From the NCBI RefSeq assembly GCF_000296815.2, contig NZ_CAIT01000005.1:186001-250000 (forward strand): a stretch of DNA of 64,000 nucleotides, written 5' to 3'. A program made the position numbers and the translations under genes. Positions within the stretch are counted from its first letter, which is position 1, and each line of letters starts with the position of its first letter. A model generated the notes under the pieces. It was not told the DNA's origin, did no database searches, and was given only the letters and a program-made list of their open reading frames with translations. The DNA comes from Fibrisoma limi BUZ 3 (GTDB lineage: Bacteria; Bacteroidota; Bacteroidia; Cytophagales; Spirosomataceae). Of this stretch, positions 1 through 8,722 are shown piece after piece.

Positions 1-1
1 G

Positions 2-94
2 GTACTGGAACTGGGCGAGCATCCGCCCGGGATTTACATCCTTCACGTTCGGGTGGGTGATCGAACGGCCGCTCGCCGTATCGTGAAGCAGTGA
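2..94 (+). CDS. C-terminal end of a T9SS-sorted secreted protein (partial)
   Basis: Only the last 30 codons lie in the window; the gene begins upstream. They encode a short beta-rich tail with the pattern L-x-PGIYILHV followed by a basic end, RRIVKQ, and a TGA stop. This matches the end of the type A sorting signal (Por_Secre_tail family) that directs proteins through the type IX secretion system of Bacteroidota. The parent protein cannot be identified. It converges on the next gene, with a single base between the stop codons. Confidence 0.6.
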   Translation, partial: VLELGEHPPGIYILHVRVGDRTAARRIVKQ

Positions 95-95
95 A

Positions 96-932
96 TCACC
101 GGCTGCGTTTGACCCGTTCCAGTCGTCGGTACTCTTCGTAAAAAGGTTCTCCGTTCTCAACGGCCTGGGTTAGTGTCGGCACCCCCCGGAGGCCCACTAC
201 TGCCAGCCAGCGTGATACCTCGGCTGCGGCCGTCTGATAGGCGAGCATTACGTGCTGATAGCCACCGCCGAAAAAATCGCGGGTTGATTCAAGCTCCGAC
301 AGCTTGATCATAGGGCCGTAGCGGGAGGGAATATCAGCATAATCGTCGTCAAATGCGGTTGGCAATGAATCCGGGCGCTCCCAGGTGTCGGGATTCGTAA
401 ACCGATAGTCGACCATCAGGGCCAGTCCTTCGTTAAACCACTGCGGAATCTGCCGCTTGACCGTCCACCAGCCCAGCCGGGCAAATAGTTCGTCGTGGCA
501 AAGTTCGTGGGCGATTACGTCCGTATTGTTGCCTTCCGGCCCCAGTACCAGATAGGATGCACCCCAGGGCGTTCCTAAGCTACACCCGGCCCCTTCGCCA
601 CCAGCGCAGTAGCGTTCGTAGTCGGCCTGGTCGGGACAGTAAATAAGCGTAGCCCGGCCTTGTCGGTGCCCACCCCAGAATCGGCGAATGCGGTCGCGGG
701 CGGCCGAAACGTGCCGGCGTAGTTCATCCTGCTGCCTGGGTGTTGTCGATTGGTTGACATAAACCGAACCGCTGCTATTGGCTGCGTCTAGCCGAACACC
801 CTTCAGGAGCGAAAAATCATCCGAGCGACTTACCCACGCACACCGTAGTATGTGCGGATACAGAAGCAGAAGTCCAATAGGCAGGGCAATCAGGAACGAA
901 AGACCATAACGCAGCAGTACGTTTTCACGCAT
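96..932 (-). CDS. Membrane-anchored gluzincin-type zinc metallopeptidase-like protein
   Basis: 278 residues. An N-terminal hydrophobic segment (about residues 8-28) predicts a signal anchor with the rest outside the cytoplasm. The zinc motif HELCH is at 142-146 (HExxH) and a downstream WFNEGLA at 165-171 supplies the third ligand, E168, about 22 residues later, the gluzincin arrangement seen in peptidase MA-like families. Several cysteines between 99 and 145 could form disulfides. Substrate is unknown. It is transcribed alone, divergently from the FAD oxidoreductase that starts at 995. Confidence 0.7.
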   Translation of the reverse strand: MRENVLLRYGLSFLIALPIGLLLLYPHILRCAWVSRSDDFSLLKGVRLDAANSSGSVYVNQSTTPRQQDELRRHVSAARDRIRRFWGGHRQGRATLIYCPDQADYERYCAGGEGAGCSLGTPWGASYLVLGPEGNNTDVIAHELCHDELFARLGWWTVKRQIPQWFNEGLALMVDYRFTNPDTWERPDSLPTAFDDDYADIPSRYGPMIKLSELESTRDFFGGGYQHVMLAYQTAAAEVSRWLAVVGLRGVPTLTQAVENGEPFYEEYRRLERVKRSR

Positions 933-994
933 GAAGATGTCAACAATTCGCCGGAATGATTGTTGACCTAAACATACGAATACTACCCTAATTT

Positions 995-1948
995 ATGCCC
1001 ACCTCACTTATTATTGGCGCGGGAATGTCCGGTTTATCGGCCGCCCGCGAATTGGCCCGTACTGGCTGGACCGTCACTGTTATTGATAAAGGTCGGGGCG
1101 TCGGTGGCCGGATGGCTACCCGGCGCCTTGAACAGGCCCGAGCCGACCACGGGGCTCAGTACTTTTCTGCAAAGACACCCGCATTTCAAGCGTACGTTCA
1201 GGAACTGCTGGCGGAGGATGTAGTGAACGAGTGGCGGCTACCCGATGCTGACCACCCTCGATACATTGGCCGGGATGGCATGAGCACTGTTGCTAAACAA
1301 CTGGCTCGGGATCTCGACGTCCGCACGGGGGAACGGGCCGTAAATATCGAGAAAACTGAAGCCGGTTGTCTTGTACTGACGGAGACCGGCGGGCGTTACG
1401 AAGCTGATTCCCTGCTGGTAACCATCCCTGTTCCTCAGGCGCTGACCTTATTCAACGACAGCGGATTAATGCTGTCTGACTCAGAACAGGCAGTGCTGGC
1501 AACTATCGTGTATAAACCCTGCCTGGCTGTCATTGTCGCTTTAAATAAACCCAGTCGGATTCCGTCGCCGGGTATACTACGTTTTGATGAAGGGCCGGTT
1601 TCATGGGTGGCCGATAACCAGCAGAAAGGTATTTCGCCTAACCAGCCATCCGTAACGATTCACGCCAGTCACGCATTCAGCCAGGACCACCTGGAAGACG
1701 ACCTGAACGCTGTTGGACGGGAGTTGATCGATCAATTGCCGGAGTTCCTGCCTGCCGACGCAGTAGCTACGTATCAGGTACACCGCTGGCGATACAGCCA
1801 GGCTGATCAGCGCCACGACGAATCTTTTCTCCAGATCAATGCGCCCTTCCCGCTGCTCATCGGGGGCGACGGCTTTGGTATGGGCAACGTCGAAGGAGCC
1901 TTTCAGTCAGGCTATGAAATGGCTCACTGGCTTATGCAGAAAGTGTAA
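995..1948 (+). CDS. Renalase-like NAD(P)/FAD-dependent oxidoreductase
   Basis: 317 residues. The N-terminus has the Rossmann dinucleotide motif GAGMSG (8-13), followed by the ADP-binding acidic residue and a GGRMATRR segment, which is typical of the renalase/amine-oxidase group. Near the C-terminus GGDGFGMGNVEGA forms the second flavin-contacting motif. The substrate is not predictable; bacterial renalase-like enzymes oxidise abnormal dihydronicotinamide isomers, but that role is only an inference here. It converges on another FAD enzyme whose stop codon lies 13 bp away. Confidence 0.8.
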   Translation: MPTSLIIGAGMSGLSAARELARTGWTVTVIDKGRGVGGRMATRRLEQARADHGAQYFSAKTPAFQAYVQELLAEDVVNEWRLPDADHPRYIGRDGMSTVAKQLARDLDVRTGERAVNIEKTEAGCLVLTETGGRYEADSLLVTIPVPQALTLFNDSGLMLSDSEQAVLATIVYKPCLAVIVALNKPSRIPSPGILRFDEGPVSWVADNQQKGISPNQPSVTIHASHAFSQDHLEDDLNAVGRELIDQLPEFLPADAVATYQVHRWRYSQADQRHDESFLQINAPFPLLIGGDGFGMGNVEGAFQSGYEMAHWLMQKV

Positions 1949-1961
1949 GCCGCTCCGGGGT

Positions 1962-3236
1962 CTACGCTGCCTGGGTTTCGCTGATCATCTCGGCCACTTC
2001 ACGGCCGGTCTGCATGGCTGCATTCAGCGATGGGTAGGCTGTCCGGTCGCCACACTGATACAGATGCGCATCGAGCCTTAGGGGTGCGTGGACGTCGGTT
2101 AGAGCAGAGCCTGCGTTGTAGGCTGGTAGCGCGTGGGGGATATGATAGGTTCTGATGTGCTGCCAGTTCTTTACTGTTTCGCCGAACCAGCCTGTCAGTT
2201 CTGTCCGGATACGTTCAGCCAGTACGTCTTCCCGTACGGTTTCCAGCCCCTGAGTGCTGACGGAGATCAGGCTCTTTCCGGTCGAGGTATACCCCGGCGC
2301 CACATCGGTCATTACGGCAATGTTGTGCACAGCCGATGCCCGGTTGGGGTTCAGCATGAGCAGTTTTTGCTGGTTAGGCGACTCCGGGGCCGCGAAGTAC
2401 GTGCAGGTAGTGTGGTTAAACGCCTGCTCTGGTGGAGCCGTGCGGTTCAGAAGCTGAGCTGCCTGGACCGCATCAACAGCCAGCACAATCGTTTTTGCGG
2501 CAATCGTATCGCCGGTTGACAGCCGAATCTGATGCCCGTCAATGCTACTGACCGGACTGTTCAGGCGAATCTGGTCGGGAGTTAACCGGTTGGCCAGTTG
2601 TTTTGGGATTTCGCCAATTCCAAGGGCTGGTACAGCCGCATCGCCACTATAGAACATCCGGAAGCAGAACTCGAAGAAATTGCTGGATGTCACGAGCGCA
2701 TCTTCCAGAAACACTCCCCCAAAAAAAGGCCGGAAGAAAAATTGAATTATCCGTTCTGAGAAACCCATTTCACGCAGGTATGCCAGCGTAGTCGTTGGGG
2801 TCTGTCGAAACAGGTCCGGAAGGGTCAGGCCCTTCGTTCGCCGGAGCAGCTCAACGATACGTAGTTTATCGGCCAGGGTACCAACCGGCGAAGCCAGCGT
2901 CTGAAACACCGATTGAGGTTCCTGAAAAGGATTGAGAAAGGTAGCCCAACGCGAGTCGCCTTCGCCCTCGTACCGGATCAGCGCTCCCGACCGGAAAGCC
3001 CGCAGGTTCAGGGCCGTGTAGTTGAGCAGCCGCTGGGCTTCGGGATAGGCCGTCAGGAGAATCTGAAAACCACGGTCGAGTCGGAAGCCGTCAATCTCAT
3101 CGGTCCGGACGCGTCCACCTACGCCATCAGAAGCTTCGAGCAGGAGCGCGTTGACGCCGGCTTGCTTGAGGTAAACAGCGCAGGTTAAACCGGCTATACC
3201 GGCACCAATAATAACGACGGGCGATTCAGTGGCCAT
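1962..3236 (-). CDS. FAD-dependent amine oxidase / protoporphyrinogen-oxidase-like protein
   Basis: 424 residues. GAGIAG (11-16) plus EASDGVGGRVRT identify an FAD-binding amine-oxidase fold of the phytoene desaturase/protoporphyrinogen oxidase superfamily. A C-terminal CGDRTAYPSLNAAMQTG segment matches the second FAD-binding loop near the end of these enzymes. The length fits NAD(P)/FAD-dependent oxidoreductases of unknown substrate that are common in Cytophagales. No carotenoid or heme genes lie nearby, so no pathway is assigned. Confidence 0.75.
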   Translation of the reverse strand: MATESPVVIIGAGIAGLTCAVYLKQAGVNALLLEASDGVGGRVRTDEIDGFRLDRGFQILLTAYPEAQRLLNYTALNLRAFRSGALIRYEGEGDSRWATFLNPFQEPQSVFQTLASPVGTLADKLRIVELLRRTKGLTLPDLFRQTPTTTLAYLREMGFSERIIQFFFRPFFGGVFLEDALVTSSNFFEFCFRMFYSGDAAVPALGIGEIPKQLANRLTPDQIRLNSPVSSIDGHQIRLSTGDTIAAKTIVLAVDAVQAAQLLNRTAPPEQAFNHTTCTYFAAPESPNQQKLLMLNPNRASAVHNIAVMTDVAPGYTSTGKSLISVSTQGLETVREDVLAERIRTELTGWFGETVKNWQHIRTYHIPHALPAYNAGSALTDVHAPLRLDAHLYQCGDRTAYPSLNAAMQTGREVAEMISETQAA

Positions 3237-3444
3237 GCAGCAATTTGATCAGAAAGCCAAAGTTACTCCATCTGCCGACCTGTTCATACGAATCAAAACA
3301 TCTGCTTAGTACTTTTTTTATAAAAATTGAATAATTTAAAGTTATGTATTAGGCAAGTATTTGATAATCAGTAATTGGTGGATATTGATTAGTAATTTTT
3401 TTAGGAATTGTAAATTTTGTCTATAACCTTTGTGTTATAGGGGC

Positions 3445-4059
3445 ATGAACGTATTGGTGGTAGACAATTTCGATTCGTTTACGTATATGCTGGTCGATTA
3501 TCTGCAGCAGGCAGGTGCCGACTGCCGTGTACGGCGTAATGATGAATCGTTGCACCAACTGACGGCGGAGCCGGTCGACGGTGTGGTTTTGTCGCCCGGA
3601 CCAGGTACCCCCCGGCGGGCTGGTCAGTTGATGAATGTGATTGATCACTACTACCAGCGGGTGCCCATGCTGGGGGTTTGTCTGGGCCATCAGGCGCTGG
3701 GCGAATACTTCGGCGCTACGCTGACGCCGGCGCTCAGGCCAATGCACGGAAAGGTGGACAGGCTCCACGTATCATCCCGTGATGTCTTGTTTGACGGGCT
3801 GCCCGAACAGTTTGCGATAACGCGGTATCATTCACTGCTCCTGCGCAATCTGCCGGCTGAACTCGTAGCAACGGCCAGTACGGATTCCAACGAAATTATG
3901 GCAATGCGGCACAGTTTCTGGCCGATTTGGGGAGTCCAGTTTCATCCGGAAGCGGCTCAGACAGAGCACGGATTAGGATTATTAAAGAATTGGATTAAAT
4001 TTGTAAAAAATAGGACCGTTAGTGCGGAGAAGATGATGTTAGCCCTCGCTGCATCCTAA
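3445..4059 (+). CDS. pabA: Glutamine amidotransferase subunit of aminodeoxychorismate/anthranilate synthase
   Basis: 204 residues from the ATG at 3445; a TTG 15 bases upstream is in frame, but MNVLVVDNFDSF is the normal family N-terminus. Class I glutaminase triad: C79 in GVCLGHQ, and H167 and E169 in QFHPEA. The product releases ammonia from glutamine for a PabB or TrpE partner in folate or tryptophan synthesis. The partner is not in the window, so PabA versus TrpG cannot be settled. The upstream gap is AT-rich. An alpha/beta hydrolase gene follows after 14 bp, probably in the same transcript. Confidence 0.85.
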   Translation: MNVLVVDNFDSFTYMLVDYLQQAGADCRVRRNDESLHQLTAEPVDGVVLSPGPGTPRRAGQLMNVIDHYYQRVPMLGVCLGHQALGEYFGATLTPALRPMHGKVDRLHVSSRDVLFDGLPEQFAITRYHSLLLRNLPAELVATASTDSNEIMAMRHSFWPIWGVQFHPEAAQTEHGLGLLKNWIKFVKNRTVSAEKMMLALAAS

Positions 4060-4073
4060 ACTGCTCAAAAGGT

Positions 4074-4868
4074 ATGAATTATCAGATTCGGGAAGAAGCG
4101 GGGTTCCGCTATGTTGATGAAGGTCAGGGTGAGGTTCTGTTGCTGCTGCACGGCTTATTCGGAGCACTCAGCAACTGGGACGGTGTCATTAATGGATTCA
4201 AAGACCAGTATCGTGTCGTGATTCCTATGATGCCGATTTACGAAATGCCCGTTCGGGAGGCAAGTCTGGAAGGGTTAGTTGCGTTTATCGAGCGGTTTGT
4301 AGCGCAGAAACAACTGACCGATCTGACACTGCTGGGCAATTCGTTGGGCGGACACGTCGGGTTGCTGTATACCTTCAAACACCCGGATATGGTGCAGCGG
4401 ATGGTTCTGACGGGTAGTTCGGGCCTGTTCGAAAACTCAATGGGCGGCTCATTCCCCAAGCGCGGCAGCTACGACTACATTGCCGAACGCGTTGCCTATA
4501 CCTTCTATGACCCGAAAGTAGCGTCTAAGGAACTGATTGACGAGGTGTTCGAAATCACCAGCAGTATTCCTAAATGCATGAGCATTGTGGCTATTGCCAA
4601 GTCGGCCCAGCGTAATAACGTAGCTAAGGATCTGTATAAGATCCAGGTACCGACGCTGCTTGTATGGGGACTCAATGATACGATTACCCCGGCTGAAGTG
4701 GGTCATGAATTCAATCGGCTCATTGATAACGCTGAACTGCATTTTATCGACAAATGCTGCCACGCGCCTATGATGGAGCATCCCGATCGGTTTAATCAGT
4801 TGCTCAGCGACTGGTTGACCCGGCATCCGTTGGCAGTCAATTCGTTAGCTGGGGAAGAGGTCGTATAG
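4074..4868 (+). CDS. Alpha/beta-fold hydrolase
   Basis: 264 residues with a complete triad: nucleophile S90 in GNSLGG, acid D202 in GLNDTITP and H230 in CCHAPMMEHP. The oxyanion-hole motif LLHGLFG is at 25-30. There is no signal peptide, so it is probably cytoplasmic. The cap region after residue 120 resembles ester- or C-C-bond-hydrolysing members, but the substrate is not identifiable. It follows the glutaminase gene by 14 bp, in the conserved-looking order amidotransferase, hydrolase, CBS protein, NAD kinase. Confidence 0.8.
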   Translation: MNYQIREEAGFRYVDEGQGEVLLLLHGLFGALSNWDGVINGFKDQYRVVIPMMPIYEMPVREASLEGLVAFIERFVAQKQLTDLTLLGNSLGGHVGLLYTFKHPDMVQRMVLTGSSGLFENSMGGSFPKRGSYDYIAERVAYTFYDPKVASKELIDEVFEITSSIPKCMSIVAIAKSAQRNNVAKDLYKIQVPTLLVWGLNDTITPAEVGHEFNRLIDNAELHFIDKCCHAPMMEHPDRFNQLLSDWLTRHPLAVNSLAGEEVV

Positions 4869-5024
4869 CCAATCCAGTGCTTTTCAGGGCTATTTGCTTA
4901 GCGGAGCGTTTTGTCGGCGCCGTCTGCCGGCTGAACCGTTTATCCATTTTTCGCTAAGTGTTGGAAACTATGGTGTAATTTCCGTAGTTTTCTGCCATAC
5001 AGTTTCTACTTATCGCCAATTACT

Positions 5025-5693
5025 ATGCTTGCTGCTGAACTGATAGACCCAATGCTCCCGGCGTTGAAGCCCACCGACTCGGTTGGGCAGGCGCTCGACT
5101 GGATGCAGGAGCACCGCATCGGGCAACTGGCGCTGATTGATCAGAGCGAATACCGGGGCGTGGTTAGTGAAGAGTTGCTGATGGACGTTCCGGACGAAGA
5201 GCAGCTGCTTAGCGAGGTGATGCGTTTGTTTGAGCAGGTGTACGTCTATGAAACGCAGCATCTGCTGGAGGTGCTCAACCTGCTCATTGAAAACCGGCTG
5301 GAGGTGATTGCGGTGCTGAACGAAGGCCGTGAGTTTATGGGAACCATCTCTGCCAGCGAACTACTCAAGCAGTTTGCGCAGGAGCTGGGCGTGCAGGAGA
5401 CCGGTGCCATCCTGATTCTGTCGATCAATGAGCGCGACTACTCTATGGCTGAGATCAGTCGGCTGATTGAATCAAACAACGTTAAAATCATCAGCAGCTA
5501 CTATTCCAGCGCAGCCTACGGGATGCCGGATAAGTCGCGGTTGACGCTTAAGCTGAACCGCCGGGACATTACGCCGGTGGTATCGACGCTCGAACGGTTC
5601 GGTTATCAGATCGAAGCCGCTTTTGCCAATGTGCCGGTGGAGAGTATCGATCAGGAACGTCTTGATCTGCTGCTTCGCTACCTCAATACATAG
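5025..5693 (+). CDS. CBS domain pair with C-terminal ACT-like domain
   Basis: 222 residues. Two CBS motifs span roughly 8-60 and 65-122 (MLPALKPTDSVGQALDWM..., then a second unit ending in FMGTISASELL). From about 128 to 205 there is a beta-alpha-beta ACT-like fold beginning ILILSINERDYSMAEISRLIE. AcuB-type CBS-ACT proteins bind adenine nucleotides or amino acids as sensors; the ligand here is unknown. The gene sits directly upstream of NAD kinase, with only an inverted-repeat gap between, which suggests a link to nucleotide status (inference). Confidence 0.75.
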   Translation: MLAAELIDPMLPALKPTDSVGQALDWMQEHRIGQLALIDQSEYRGVVSEELLMDVPDEEQLLSEVMRLFEQVYVYETQHLLEVLNLLIENRLEVIAVLNEGREFMGTISASELLKQFAQELGVQETGAILILSINERDYSMAEISRLIESNNVKIISSYYSSAAYGMPDKSRLTLKLNRRDITPVVSTLERFGYQIEAAFANVPVESIDQERLDLLLRYLNT

Positions 5694-5698
5694 TTTTT

Positions 5699-5785
5699 GG
5701 TTTTCGGTTTACAGTTTACGGTTGCTCCGCCGTCTGTGTCTTCAACGGTGCCAACCGTAAACTGAAATCCTTAAACCGAAAACCG
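5699..5785. repeat. Intergenic inverted repeat built from GGTTTTCGGTTTA words
   Basis: The left arm (5699-5724) reads GGTTTTCGGTTTA followed by CAGTTTACGGTTG. The right arm (5752-5784) contains CAACCGTAAACTG and AAACCGAAAACC, its reverse complement interrupted by a few extra bases. A related ACCGTAAGCCGAAAACCGT continues to the NAD kinase start. It fills almost the whole gap between the CBS gene and nadK. It could be a transcript hairpin or a scar of a mobile repeat. Confidence 0.6.
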
Positions 5786-5805
5786 TAAGCCGAAAACCGT
5801 CTTAC

Positions 5806-6681
5806 ATGAAAATCGCCATTCACGGGCGCAACTTCCCCGAATCTGCCAGGTCGTATATCCAGTCCATGTTTGATGAGCTGGCTCAGCGACAGGCCACCAT
5901 CCTGATCTCCCATGCCTATCGCGGCTTTCTCGACATGGCTGGGATTGTGCACTACAGCGAAGAAACCTACCAACCCGAAGAGGGAGTCTCAGAAGCCGAT
6001 TTTATCTTCAGCCTTGGGGGCGATGGGACGTTGCTGGATGCCGTTACGCACGTAGGAGCCCGACAAATTCCGATCGTTGGCATTAATATCGGTCGGCTGG
6101 GCTTTCTGGCTACGGTAGCGCCGGCTACGATTCGCTTCATGATCGACGCCCTTTATAATCAGCAGTATAGCATTGATGAGCGGTCGCTGGTTAGCGTTCA
6201 ATCCAACATCGACATCTTTAATGGGTTGCCGTTCGGCCTCAACGACTTCACAATCACCCGAACCCAGACGTCGTCGATGATTACAGTGCATACGTATCTC
6301 GACGGTGATTTTCTGAATTCGTACTGGGCCGACGGCCTGATCGTCTCGACGCCTTCCGGATCAACCGGCTATTCGCTCAGTTGCGGGGGGCCGGTGCTGT
6401 TGCCGCAAACGAATAATTTCATCATCACGCCCATCAGTCCGCACAACCTCAACGTCCGACCCATGATTGTGATGGACAGTTGTCGGCTTTCGTTCGAGGT
6501 GGAAAGCCGAAGTGGTAATTTCCTGGCGGCACTGGATTCGCGTTCCTATACCGTAGATGTATCGACCCGTATCAGTGTGCAGAAAGAGCATTTTAAAGCG
6601 CGGCTCGTTAAGCTCAGCGACGATAATTTCCTGAACACGCTGCGGAGTAAACTGAACTGGGGGTGGGATATTAGAAATTAA
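5806..6681 (+). CDS. nadK: NAD kinase
   Basis: 291 residues, the usual length. The signature LGGDGTLLDAV is at 70-80 (catalytic Asp in GGDGT), followed by GINIGRLGFLA, the LNDFTITR substrate loop and a glycine-rich STPSGSTGYSLSCGGP nucleotide-binding loop. It phosphorylates NAD to NADP in the cytoplasm. The upstream CBS-ACT gene and downstream DUF6089 genes form a same-strand array often seen around nadK in Cytophagales. Confidence 0.95.
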   Translation: MKIAIHGRNFPESARSYIQSMFDELAQRQATILISHAYRGFLDMAGIVHYSEETYQPEEGVSEADFIFSLGGDGTLLDAVTHVGARQIPIVGINIGRLGFLATVAPATIRFMIDALYNQQYSIDERSLVSVQSNIDIFNGLPFGLNDFTITRTQTSSMITVHTYLDGDFLNSYWADGLIVSTPSGSTGYSLSCGGPVLLPQTNNFIITPISPHNLNVRPMIVMDSCRLSFEVESRSGNFLAALDSRSYTVDVSTRISVQKEHFKARLVKLSDDNFLNTLRSKLNWGWDIRN

Positions 6682-6788
6682 AAGGAGGAAGGGGAGGAGA
6701 GGAGAAAAGGGGGAAGGATTTAATAACTGATTTTTCCCTTCTCCTTTCTTCCCTTCCTCCTTTCCTCCTTTTTTTCTTCCTTTTTTCC
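6681..6788. repeat. Purine-run / pyrimidine-run inverted repeat
   Basis: A G/A-only arm (6681-6719) made of AAAAGGAGGAAGG-like words is followed, after a short AT loop, by a C/T-only arm (6731-6788) made of CCTTCTCC and TTCCTCC words. The two arms are imperfect reverse complements. The element starts at the nadK stop codon and could form a hairpin terminator ending in T runs, or triplex-type DNA. A long antisense reading frame through it is a composition artefact. Confidence 0.55.
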
Positions 6789-6899
6789 AGCGTGGCATAA
6801 TTTTAGTGGGAATCTTCCAATAAAAGCGACACGTTGGCCGTTTCCGAGATGAACCGGCCAATCAATGCCGGATCAGGTTGATTCACGTAAATAGAAGTT

Positions 6900-7901
6900 A
6901 TGAAGATATACCATTATGTGACAGCAAGCCTGCTGACAGCTCTTTTTATGGGCGGTACCGCAGCCGAAAGCTCTGCTCAGCGGCTTTACAACGGTTTTGC
7001 TCCTTATTCTTCCGTTTCCTTTGGTGTTGGGTCTTCTCACTATTACGGCGACCTGGCCGGTTATCGCCGGGGGCTTCGGGCTACGTATATCATGCCCCGA
7101 TGGAATGTCGGACTTGGGTATACCCGCCAGTTTACACCTAAATTTGCGGCCCGGGCTATGTTTACCTGGGCACGTATTTCGGGGGATGATTATACGTTCA
7201 ACAAGGTGGATCCGCTCAAATATGTACAGCAGTACGCCCGAAACCTGCACTTTCGCAATGACCTGAAGGAATTTTCCATCACGGGTATTTACAACTTCAT
7301 TCCGGACGGACGTAACTCCAACGCACGGGCTAAGATAACACCTTACGTATTCGGGGGGCTGGCTTTGCTGGCTCATAGCCCCGAAGCCCGCACGCCTTAC
7401 AACGAAAGTTCACCTGACTCGTCGCGCCGGTGGGTAAAACTTCAGCCACTTCGGACGGAAGGGCAGGGACAGCCAGGTAAAGATAAACCGTATTCGTTGG
7501 TGACACTGGCGGTTCCGGTAGGTATTGGCGTTCGGTATACGTTCAACGAATCGTTCAACATTGGTTTTGAAATCGGGTACCGCTACACCTTCACCGATTA
7601 CCTCGACGACGTAGGTGGCAATCCGTACCCGGATCTGAACAGCTTGCAGGGGATAGCAGGGGAGATGAGTAACCGGCGGTTTGAGCGAATCGCAGCCCGC
7701 AAACGGAATGGCCCCGACCGGTATGCCGTGCTGGAAGATTTATTCAACAATGGTACGGCCGAAGAAAAAGCCGCCATTCAGGGGGCGCTGGAAACTCCGC
7801 TGCGGGGTGGCAGCGGGATACTCAGAGATGGCTACGTCCTGACAAATCTGTCGATTCATTACATTATCCCGGGCAAGATCAAGTGTCCGCCGATCAAATA
7901 G
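6900..7901 (+). CDS. DUF6089-family outer-membrane beta-barrel protein
   Basis: 333 residues with an N-terminal signal peptide (hydrophobic core about 8-22, cleavage near SSAQ). The mature part begins with a YSSVSFGVGSSHYYGDLAG segment, the start of the barrel in DUF6089 proteins, and continues with alternating aromatic strands to the C-terminal IIPG. Function of the family is unknown; location next to nadK is typical. A second, shorter family member follows after 36 bp. An insert around residues 165-190 is rich in charged and proline residues and may be an external loop. Confidence 0.75.
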   Translation: MKIYHYVTASLLTALFMGGTAAESSAQRLYNGFAPYSSVSFGVGSSHYYGDLAGYRRGLRATYIMPRWNVGLGYTRQFTPKFAARAMFTWARISGDDYTFNKVDPLKYVQQYARNLHFRNDLKEFSITGIYNFIPDGRNSNARAKITPYVFGGLALLAHSPEARTPYNESSPDSSRRWVKLQPLRTEGQGQPGKDKPYSLVTLAVPVGIGVRYTFNESFNIGFEIGYRYTFTDYLDDVGGNPYPDLNSLQGIAGEMSNRRFERIAARKRNGPDRYAVLEDLFNNGTAEEKAAIQGALETPLRGGSGILRDGYVLTNLSIHYIIPGKIKCPPIK

Positions 7902-7937
7902 ACAACGGTACGTAACTAAGTACTGTCTTCAAGTCTG

Positions 7938-8612
7938 ATGAGCTATTTCCGAGTCATGATAGCCCGACTCTTCGCAGTCGGGCTTTTTATCAGTTTTGGC
8001 GCTCAGGCGCAAAAGATCGAAATTGGAGGAGGAGTTGGTGGGATGCTCTATAAAGGCGACGTATCACCGGCGCTCAACCCGCAGTTTTACCGACCGGCTG
8101 CCAATGTATTTTTTCGCTACAACGCGACCCGGTCCTTTTCGATCCGTGGAGGCCTTGCCATTGGTGGTATCCGGGGCGACGACCAGGCCAGCGGTGATCC
8201 GCTGCAACAAGCCCGTAATTATTCGTTCCGCACGCGGGTCAGTGAGGCTACCATCGACCTGGAGTATAATTTTCTGAATTATGTGCCGCAGCGAAACGTA
8301 CTGAACTGGACGCCCTATGTTTTCGCCGGGTTTGGTCTGTCGAGCTACCGGAACACGGTATTTCGGGGGCGGGCGTTGCCCAGTTTCCCGCTTGGTATCG
8401 GTATCAAATACGAAATTAAACGGCCCTGGAGCATCGGGTTTGAATTTGGTACCCGCTTTTCGAACAACGACTACATCGACGGCCTTGGTGAGCGCACGTT
8501 TGGCGTCAATAACTTCAATAAACTCGCTCAGGGAAATCCGGCTCTGAAAGACAGTTACACCTACACGGCCCTGACCGTTAGCTACACCTTCTACAAAATC
8601 GTTTGCCCGTGA
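7938..8612 (+). CDS. Second DUF6089-like outer-membrane beta-barrel protein
   Basis: 224 residues with a signal peptide ending near GAQAQ. The mature protein opens with IGGGVGGMLYKGDVSP and shows regular amphipathic strands ending in SYTFYKIVCP, as in its upstream neighbour. It resembles the preceding protein in overall plan but is about 110 residues shorter. The pair is probably co-transcribed and may be an old duplication. No enzymatic motif is visible. Confidence 0.7.
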   Translation: MSYFRVMIARLFAVGLFISFGAQAQKIEIGGGVGGMLYKGDVSPALNPQFYRPAANVFFRYNATRSFSIRGGLAIGGIRGDDQASGDPLQQARNYSFRTRVSEATIDLEYNFLNYVPQRNVLNWTPYVFAGFGLSSYRNTVFRGRALPSFPLGIGIKYEIKRPWSIGFEFGTRFSNNDYIDGLGERTFGVNNFNKLAQGNPALKDSYTYTALTVSYTFYKIVCP

Positions 8613-8666
8613 GTGCTCTGGGATCCTAATTCCAGCTTCCCGTTCCATAAATCGACCATCTTTGTG

Positions 8667-8674
8667 TACTTTTG
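8667..8674 (+). promoter_or_regulatory. Candidate -7 box (TACTTTTG) for the M23 peptidase gene
   Basis: TACTTTTG matches the Bacteroidota -7 consensus TAnnTTTG and lies about 49 bases before the ATG at 8723. No clear -33 TTTG is seen at the expected distance, so this is tentative. Confidence 0.35.
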
Positions 8675-8722
8675 GCGACTTAATCCATCGTAGCAAGGGT
8701 GAAAATTGACGTATATTCGTTC

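Noticed and set aside
6361-6861. Frame across the purine/pyrimidine inverted repeat
   Set aside because: It runs antisense to nadK and then through low-complexity sequence giving Lys/Gly and Pro/Leu runs.
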